Origin: Metellina segmentata
Lineage: Eukaryota > Arthropoda > Arachnida > Araneae > Tetragnathidae
Length of the DNA stretch: 64,000 nt
Direction of reading: 5' to 3'
Assembly: GCA_947359465.1 (NCBI GenBank)
Contig: OX375877.1
Location: forward strand, 25,679,235 to 25,743,234
The notes beneath the pieces are model-generated. The model saw only the letters and a program-made list of their open reading frames with translations, was not told where the DNA came from and searched no databases. Numbering within the stretch: position 1 is the stretch's first letter; every line of letters starts with the position of its first letter. The position numbers were made by a program, and so were the translations under genes. Positions 57,705 through 64,000 of the stretch are shown in pieces.

Positions 57705-58430
57705 TCTCTACTATTATAAAAGGAAGTGTTTGTCTGTTTGTTTTCTTCATGCAAAATCCTGACGAATCTATGGCACTTGCAGTAATGGGATTTAGCACAC
57801 AGGTTGTCTGAATTTTTTGCAATTTTTGGGTCGCGGAGAATTTTGAAATTCAATCTAGAACATTTTAAAATTAATTTATTAGTTTTTTTTCACCTTTATC
57901 TTCGGCTCCTGTAAAAGAAGAAGCAGAATTTTGACTTTTATCCCTGTGACGTGACGTCGCTATTGACGTCAGCCTTTGGAACCATGCCAAGTTTTTTCAC
58001 CTTTCCGTCTTTTCTCAATTAAATGGGAATGTTAACAAGCAGATTCGAATGACCTTCGTTTGATTCGAGATTCATTCATTTTGATTTCCTGAGAAACGGA
58101 TTCGAGTGAAGCAGAAGAGATTTTTAAAGTTATCACTGGCGTTCTTCAGTGCTATTTTCTATCTCAGCGATCGTTAAAGATAGAATGAAAATTTTAACGG
58201 ATTTGAAATCTACGGAAAATTTTACACCATAAGATACCTTAGACGTTTGGTTTTCTTTTAATAAATAATTTTTCAATTAAATATTTATATTTTTTGGTTT
58301 GTGAAGCAAACCAACACCATTGTCAATGTGACCCCCACGAAAAGAACTTCACGGGCAACGCCCATTTGGTTTGCGGAGCAAAACAACACCACGGGCAACT
58401 CCGTTATTGCCGTAAATCCAATAGTGAATT
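57705..58430 (+). mobile_element. Helitron-like element, family B, + strand copy
   Basis: It starts TCTCTACTATTATAAAAGGA, like the inverted copy ending at 3111. It shares TGACGAATCTATGGCACTTG and the TGACGTCAGCCTTTGGAACC region. Its 3' end with ACGGGCAACGCC is near 58350-58430 but shows no clear hairpin plus CTAG end. Confidence 0.55.
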
Positions 58431-58514
58431 ATAAAACATCCTATCCAGAAAATTACCAACCAATGAATTTATAAAATAAATGCACCTGTACCATTGCATT
58501 TTCCTTTATTCCAG

Positions 58515-58637
58515 CAGCACTTGTATGCCGTTTGTGAGAATGAATAGCGTGCCTCTTGAGTTCCAGGAGGACGAAGGCACCAACTGTACACCTACCACAG
58601 AACTGGATGATGACATAGGCCCGTTGAGTAACGTCAG
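58515..58637 (+). CDS. Nos: NOS exon 13: FMN-domain insert (autoinhibitory-loop position)
   Basis: The first base completes Ser524, then residues 525-564 and two bases of Arg565. It reads STCMPFVRMNSVPLEFQEDE, then a Thr- and Asp-rich stretch, then GPLSNVR. GPL-NVR is the conserved end of the insert in neuronal and endothelial-type NOS. The acceptor is TTTATTCCAG and the donor CAG/GTAACA. An alternative acceptor 3 bp downstream (CAG-CAG) would drop one serine. Low conservation and acidity are expected for this loop. Confidence 0.88.
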
Positions 58638-58907
58638 GTAACACATTCATATAAATATCGCCGAAAATAAAGTGATGGTAAACGATTGGTAGTCTAACTT
58701 GATTAAGTCATTTATAAATCTTCCTTGGAACTGTTCCTGGGGAATTAGCGGCCCACGTTCTAAACTCAATTAACAGCCTCTTCACAAAAAAATCCGCTTA
58801 ACTTTCTCTCATTACCATCTCTTATAATGCTTTTTTAAGGATTTTGTTGCAAAATATTCTGATTTTTAGGTGTCAAAATCTCATAAAGAATTCTAATGTA
58901 ATACTAA

Positions 58908-59239
58908 TCTATATATATATATATAAACGAATGTGCGTGTATTATATATTTTCTATACAAATATACACTGTTTGACCAATCCACACCAAATTTGGTACAC
59001 TACGGAAAACATAGACTATTTCTTTCCTCTCTTCAGATCAATTTGTAGCTATGGAAATTGGCACACATGTAGTCCTAAAAGTGCCCCTCGAAGCCTCTTT
59101 TTTAAAATTTAAAGATTTTTTTCCTGCAATAAATAGACATGGATAAGGAAACACGTTCAACAGGATTTGTGTATGGGTGCCCACAGTGAAATGTCGCGGT
59201 CATATTTGGAACCCGAGCAACGCAGGATTATTCAGCTAG
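58908..59239 (+). mobile_element. Helitron-like element, family A copy 3, compact
   Basis: It starts TCTATATATATATATATAAA, contains TTTGACCAATCCACACCAAA and the CAATAAATAGACATGGATAA segment, and ends GAGCAACGCAGGATTATTCA then GCTAG and T. 332 bp, non-autonomous. Confidence 0.7.
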
Positions 59240-59967
59240 TAGACGAATAAAGTATGAAAACTCATATAGAACTAACTAGTAGTTAGCGGTTAATGGCGAC
59301 CTGTCAAAAATTATTCGGGGTCTGTGAGACCCATGACAGCAGTTAAATGTTAAGAAACTTGTAGATTAAAGCATTTGGATAGGAGTTTGAATCTCCTATG
59401 TGCTGAAGTAAGTTGGGAGGTTTGATTGAGGTTTTCCGGTCTCTTCAAGACAAGTTATTGCACGTCAGCTTCCCCAAAGTTCTCCAAGAAGGGAAGACTC
59501 CCCACGTTTTATGGTGGGTGCGATGTATCATCACCTCCCATGGTGTCCACGGGTAACGCAGGGGTTGTCACGTCTTCGTTAATTAATACTTGAAGGTTCA
59601 TAAGATCCATAAACTGGCTCTCGAGAAGTATAAATGAAAAATCATGAATATTAGAAAATTTATAACTGGACGTTTGCATCAAAATTGGATGGTGCAAAAA
59701 TGGATATAGTGACAAGTTCCAAATCCGGTCTTACATTTTTTTATATTGTTAGTTCTAAAAAGTTCTATCCGATGAAAATTAAAACTGATTAAATGCATTA
59801 TAATCATGTTTGGTATATGTTATAAAAGTAATTGATACTTAAAATTCAATTGCAAATTGCAAACAAAATAACTGAAAACAACAAATATATTAATGAAATG
59901 AGAATTGTAATTTTTGGAAGTCCGCCTCTGATTTTAGTGTCTTGATTGAAAGCTGTTTTATCAATTA

Positions 59968-60882
59968 CTAGCTGAATATTCCGGCGTTGCTTCAGTTGAA
60001 ATGGTTGAATGTTGATTAAAAAGTGAATTAGAATAATCAAGTTTCTTTCATAGAAAAAAGGAATCATTTAAGTTGTACGGAAAATGCTTTTAATTAGATG
60101 CAAATATATATATTTAATTCCTTAATAATATATTGTAATATACAAAAGACAAAGACATATGCAAACAGATACGGAATTCCGATGAAAAAATGCAGAATTT
60201 TAAAAACGAAAGATGTGCAAAGTGTTGAATTTCGACTTCCTGAGCTGAAATAAAGCAATTCGAAAAAGACATTAGAAAAATATTGATAAATATGATAAAT
60301 GTTTTATAAAATTTAGTAATTCTCAAATATGACCGTGACATTTCCGTGTGTTAACTCAAATACACAAACACGGGATTCTATAAATCAAATTTATAAAACA
60401 AAATATTAATTCTGGTTGGCCAGATCTCAATTTGCAAAATTACGCTTTTGTGATCAATGAATTTTTCGTTTAGGCTTTTCGTGTTCCACAACAAAATGTT
60501 AGTCATGAAAAAATAAATAGTTAAATTATTACTAGCACAGCGTTCCTTGTGATAAAGTTATGCTTAGAGAGAAAAGCGTGCGTCCAAAATTAGAACCATT
60601 CTATCCTTTCAGTTTCCTGTAGAACGTGTTTCCTTGTCAATATTCATTTATTGCAAGAAAACATACTTTAGATTTTAAAATTGGGGCTTCGATGGGTAAT
60701 TTTAGAACTACCTTTGTTCCAATTTTCATGGTTGTAAGCGCTACAGATTGGTCTGAAGATAGGAAAGTAATAGCTTATGTTCTTCGTTCGGTTCTAAAGT
60801 ATAAGTGTACCAAATGTAGTGTGAATTGGTCAAACAATGTAGATTTGTATTAAAAAATATACATATACGCATCCTTTTATTT
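59968..60882 (-). mobile_element. Helitron-like element, family A copy 4
   Basis: On the - strand it starts near 60882 with ATAAAAGGATGCGTATATGT and ends CAACGCCGGAATATTCAG then CTAG and T. It aligns with both halves of the split copy at 17096-18572 and supplies the uninterrupted target site. About 0.9 kb, non-coding. Confidence 0.7.
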
Positions 60883-61194
60883 TGTGAATAGATGTAGTTG
60901 TAGCTGTTAACTGGTTTATACAATTTTGTCGACTTTATTCCGTAGATTTTCATTAAGAGAGCGGGCTATATCGACTAAAAGAAAACATCTTCGAAATCAA
61001 AACTCTAATACTATCATATAAATGCGCATATTTTAAAGATATGTACAAATTGTCTACAAAGTAGAGTTTTAAAATTTACAGATGAGATCCACCACCGATA
61101 CAATAAAGAAGATAAAAACTGAAAACAACCGCAATCGACTGCGATTAGAACAGACTGCCACGTCCATCTCAAAACTCAAAAAGTTCCCTCACTA

Positions 61195-62320
61195 GCCAGC
61201 CTCCTGTAGACGTCATCTCTGACGTCATGTGCACAGCCATGCTGGAAAAGAGCGACCCCTATTGAAAGCTCTCGACTGTTCAGGATGACGCCAACGTTAC
61301 AAGACCAACCATTCCTTTGAGTTACCGATTTTTCATGGAACGTATTGTGGTCCCCATAGAGATTTACATTTTGCAATTTTTTGTGTAGTGTTAGTCGGGG
61401 ACCCGTATCTCCTGCAATATTTTTGCCAGCCTCCTGTAAACGTCATCTCTGACTCCATGTGCACAGTCAGACCGGGAAAGAGCGACCCCTATTGAGAGCC
61501 CTCGACTGTTCAGGATGACGGAACGTTGCAAGACCAACTATTCCTTTGAGATCGAATTTTCATGGAACGTATGGTAGTCGCCATAGGGATATACATCTTG
61601 CAATTTTTTTATGTAATGCTATTCATGGTCCCATATCTCCTGCAATATCTGCCAGCCTCCTGTAAACGTCACTTCTGACGTCATGTGCACAGCCAGACCG
61701 GGAAAGAGCGACCCCAATTGAGAGCTCTCGACTTATCAGGATGACGGAACGTTACCAGACCAACCATTCCTTTGAGTTACCGTTTTTGCATGGAATGTAT
61801 GGAGGTCGCCATAAGGATTTATACATTTTGCAATTTTTTATGTAAGTCTATTCAAGGTCCCGTATCTCCTGCAATATCTTACAGTCTCCTGTAAACGTCA
61901 CCTGTGATGTCATGTGCATAGTTAGGCCGGGAAAGAGTGACCCCTATTGAGAGCCCTCGACTGTTCAGGATGACGGAACGTTGCAAGACCAACTATTCCT
62001 TTGAGATCGAATTTTCATGGAACGTATGGTAGTCGCCATAGGGATATACATCTTGCAATTTTTTTATGTAATGCTATTCATGGTCCCATATCTCCTGCAA
62101 TATCTGCCAGCCTCCTGTAAACGTCACTTCTGACGTCATGTGCACAGTCAGACCGGGAAAGAGCGACCCCTATTGAGAGATCTCGACTGTTCAGGATGAC
62201 GGAACGTTACAAGACCAACCATTCCTTTGAGCTATCGATTTTTCATTGAGGGCATGGTGGTTGCGTTAGGGATTTACATTTTGTAATTTTTTTATGCTAT
62301 TCAAGGTCTTGCATCTCCTG
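61195..62320. repeat. Tandem array of 216-240 bp units, about five copies
   Basis: The unit starts GCCAGCCTCCTGTAAACGTC, includes TGACGTCATGTGCACAG, GGGAAAGAGCGACCCC and TTCAGGATGACGGAACGTT, and ends TATCTCCTGCAATAT. Starts are at 61195, 61435, 61651, about 61880 and 62105. The second and fourth units and their right flanks are nearly identical, showing a later duplication of a two-unit block. The array stops about 90 bp before NOS exon 14. Confidence 0.9.
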
Positions 62321-62407
62321 CAATGCGCCTTTAATGCAATGCCACTTTTGTCAGACATAAATGTCGAGGCGTCCGTAGTTGTATTAATTTGAACGTGCTC
62401 TTTTAAG

Positions 62408-62582
62408 ATTTGCAGTCTTTGCCTTGGGGTCCAGTGCCTACCCGAACTTCTGTTCGTTCGGCCGCTACGTCGACACAATGCTGGGCGAGCTGGGAGGTGA
62501 GCGAATGGTCAAGATGGGGACCGGAGACGAGCTGTGTGGTCAAGAGCACTCCTTCAGCCAATGGGCGCACGAGGCCTTCCAG
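62408..62582 (+). CDS. Nos: NOS exon 14: end of FMN domain
   Basis: The first base completes Arg565, then residues 566-623. It reads [20 protein letters not shown], then [20 protein letters not shown] and ends HEAFQ. The Leu-Gly-Ser-x-x-Tyr-Pro-x-Phe-Cys motif stacks on FMN, and GDELxGQE is the conserved C-terminal signature of this domain. The acceptor is GCTCTTTTAAG and the donor CAG/GTATAC. A tandem array ends less than 100 bp upstream. Confidence 0.95.
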
Positions 62583-63111
62583 GTATACAAATACTTTACA
62601 TATTACAGTCTAATCCTTTGTCATCCAGGTCATCGGAGCTTGGCTCAAAATTACGTGGTGTTTTACTCGGACCTAAGTCTCTATTATTTTCAAGTAAACT
62701 TATCCCAAATTTTTAGTTATATATTTTACACAAAAATAGATAAAACTCAATAAAGAATCCACACCTAGGACATTTCAATAGGACCAGAGCTGTCCCATAC
62801 CCCTTATTGGGCTATTTTATCCTATTTAATTGGTATCGGTGTATTTTTGACTTTTGCTCTTTACATGTCTCAGACAATGAGTATTTCGTTCTTGTTTTGT
62901 GAAGCATATGCTGTATGGTTTCACCAAATTTCATTGTTATAGGTTGAATAATACTTTCTATTTGTTACTTAATTTACGGAAATCAGTGTACTTTTTTGTC
63001 CCGTTCAAGTCTGCTGGAATTCGCACAATAGAGCAGCTCTTAATGTTCTGGTAATTTTATATGCATTTGTGACTTCTAATAAACTATGTTTTAATGTTTT
63101 GTTTGTGGTAG
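62583..63111 (+). other. NOS intron 14
   Basis: 529 bp. A short stretch near 62620-62690 resembles an eroded SINE tail (ATTACGTGGTGTT... CGGACCTAAGTC). I see nothing else in it. Confidence 0.6.
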
Positions 63112-63247
63112 GTAGCATGCGAAGTGTTCTATGTGGGTGATGACATAAACATAAGTGACCTCAAGGCCACGTTGCATTCGGACACAATCTGGTGTCCTGA
63201 GAAGGTCAGACTCGTGGATGCCCAAGAACCAGCTGATATTTGCTCAG
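63112..63247 (+). CDS. Nos: NOS exon 15: connection to FAD domain
   Basis: Residues 624-668 plus one base of Gly669. It reads VACEVFYVGDDINISDLKAT, then IWCPEKVRLVDAQEPADIC, matching the helix and hinge after the FMN domain of NOS. The acceptor is TTTGTGGTAG and the donor CAG/GTAAAC. Confidence 0.92.
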
Positions 63248-63535
63248 GTAAACGAATGTGCAATTAGTATATTCAGATACCAGGCATTGACTTGCTCTTT
63301 GCTTCTATTTATGTGAATGTGTAGCGTTAATGACATAAGTAAACCAGAAATGGGTGCTTTAAGACAAGATGTAACTTAACCAAAAGGTCATCGTTAAGAA
63401 TGTGCAATAAAATAGGACATTTCTAGTCGATGCAGTGCATTTGAAACTTGAAAATGTTGTTGATGTAAACTTATTCAAAGTATATCTATTTATAAGTTCT
63501 GCAAATGATGCCAATATATTTTCCTTATTTCATAG

Positions 63536-63614
63536 GCGTAAGCAAAGGTAACAACAGGAAAGTTGTCCCTTGTATCTTGAAAGAACGCACTGTGTTGCAG
63601 TCAGGAGAAGACAG
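63536..63614 (+). CDS. Nos: NOS exon 16: start of FAD region, last exon in window
   Basis: Two bases complete Gly669, then residues 670-694 and two further bases. It reads VSKGNNRKVVPCILKERTVL, then QSGEDR. The Lys-Lys/Arg segment resembles the connector before the FAD-binding barrel. The acceptor is TTATTTCATAG and the donor GACAG/GTACGA, the least certain border because the open frame runs on to 63750 without NOS similarity. The next exon, expected to carry a segment like the RSTIFVRL of other NOS, is beyond the window. Confidence 0.85.
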
Positions 63615-64000
63615 GTACGATTTCCTTAGATTCATCTTACTTTCAGGTCCAATCAGACTTGAAAAAATTCCAGTTCTTAACAAATCCATAGCAGTCGGTG
63701 TCAAAATGGAAACCTGGTTACTGAGGTATAAAAATGGCTTCTTTTCGTAGAGAACCTAAAGGTAGAGATTTAATTTTTATATTGTACGAAGAACCAGACT
63801 GTTTTACGTTTTGAAAAAGTCTCTTTAAGTCCTTTTGTTTTGTATTTGGTCACGTAAGGAATCACTATAAGCATTAACCCTACTGGCGGTTATATCTACG
63901 AGATATCTCGTCATTAGCAAAACGAACCAGATCTTGGTGTATGAGATATCTCTTCACCAGATTTTAATCTCTTCGTCATAAAAAAAAATCGTCAATACCT
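63615..64000 (+). other. Start of NOS intron 16
   Basis: Assumed intron beyond the GTACGA donor. Near 63870-63960 it carries TTAACCCT followed by ACGAGATATCTCGTCATTAGC, the same palindromic repeat found at three other places in the window and probably a piggyBac-type MITE end. Confidence 0.55.

Larger units (their letters stand above)
55378..58514 (+). other. NOS intron 12
   Basis: 3.1 kb. It contains a roughly 33-bp tandem array (about 55400-55615), an unidentified repeat-like block with A-rich tail (about 56040-57010) and a Helitron-like element on the + strand (57705 to about 58430). Frames at 56590-56850, 57037-57306 and 57362-57607 on the - strand match no family I can name. Confidence 0.6.
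58638..62407 (+). other. NOS intron 13
   Basis: 3.8 kb. It contains two Helitron-like elements (58908-59239 on + and 59968 to about 60882 on -), a hairpin GGGTCTGTGAGACCC near 59318 of the kind seen in piggyBac-type elements, and a tandem array of 216-240 bp units (61195-62320) reaching almost to exon 14. Confidence 0.7.
3498..63614 (+). other. Nos: Nitric oxide synthase gene, partial: 16 internal exons
   Basis: NOS converts L-arginine, O2 and NADPH to citrulline and nitric oxide; the active enzyme is a heme, BH4, FMN and FAD dimer regulated by calmodulin. Sixteen exons join in one frame to 694 codons plus 2 nt (2084 nt). In order they give the zinc loop Cys4-Cys9, the heme-ligand motif WRNAPRC (Cys92), the substrate glutamate in GWYMVTEIG (Glu269), the BH4/dimer motif DWVWIVPP, a basic calmodulin-binding linker (about 408-434), the FMN phosphate loop ATETGRS, the flavin motif [11 protein letters not shown] and [11 protein letters not shown]. 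Every junction has AG and GT borders and complementary phases, and order and spacing match animal NOS throughout. Residue numbers count from the first residue visible here, not from the true start. Introns run from 95 bp to 8.2 kb. The first coding exons lie upstream and the FAD/NADPH half downstream of the window. Family assignment is firm; paralogue status cannot be judged. Confidence 0.97.

Noticed and set aside
63615..63750. Extension of NOS exon 16 by read-through
   Set aside because: The frame stays open but loses NOS similarity after GEDR, and a GT donor with the expected phase stands at 63615.

Overview
The window is AT-rich animal DNA. It carries one host gene, the central part of a nitric oxide synthase (NOS) gene on the + strand, spread over about 60 kb. 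I assemble 16 consecutive internal exons between 3498 and 63614. All have AG/GT borders and matching phases, and together they give 694 codons plus 2 nt with no stop and no obvious gap. The product runs from the zinc-binding Cys-x4-Cys loop at the start of the oxygenase domain, through the heme and tetrahydrobiopterin (BH4) domain, the calmodulin-binding linker and the whole FMN (flavodoxin-like) domain, to the first residues before the FAD domain. The protein N-terminus (before 3498) and the FAD/NADPH reductase half (after 63614) lie outside the window. NOS sequence type, very large introns and tRNA-derived SINEs suggest an arthropod, probably a chelicerate such as a spider; the species cannot be fixed from the sequence alone.

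Only about 2.1 kb (3%) is coding. The introns are packed with mobile elements and tandem repeats. These include tRNA-derived SINEs, one with a 10-bp and one with a 14-bp target duplication; a non-LTR retrotransposon RNase H fragment (8.2-9.3 kb); and a decayed antisense Ty3/Gypsy element (34.3-36.7 kb). DNA transposons include several Tc1/mariner types, a Tigger/pogo type, a 2.26-kb TA-flanked element, TTAA-flanked MITEs, a Harbinger-like MITE and a hAT-like element. At least three groups of Helitron-like elements are also present.

Layout: 0-3.5 kb is upstream intron with Helitron-like copies and degenerate repeats. 3.5-33.1 kb holds exons 1-6 (oxygenase core). 40.1-45.5 kb holds exons 7-8 (substrate/BH4 end and dimer interface). 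48.8-52.2 kb holds exons 9-10 (linker, calmodulin site, FMN phosphate loop), separated by a 2.4-kb satellite array. 55.1-62.6 kb holds exons 11-14 (rest of the FMN domain). 63.1-63.6 kb holds exons 15-16 (connection to the FAD domain).

The features most worth a second look are structural. A satellite array has evolved from a SINE tail. A TTAA-flanked element occurs as an inverted pair bracketing NOS exons 2-5. Several nested insertions keep readable target sites. A 24-bp minisatellite is open in several frames on both strands. I saw no second host gene, RNA gene or CRISPR array.
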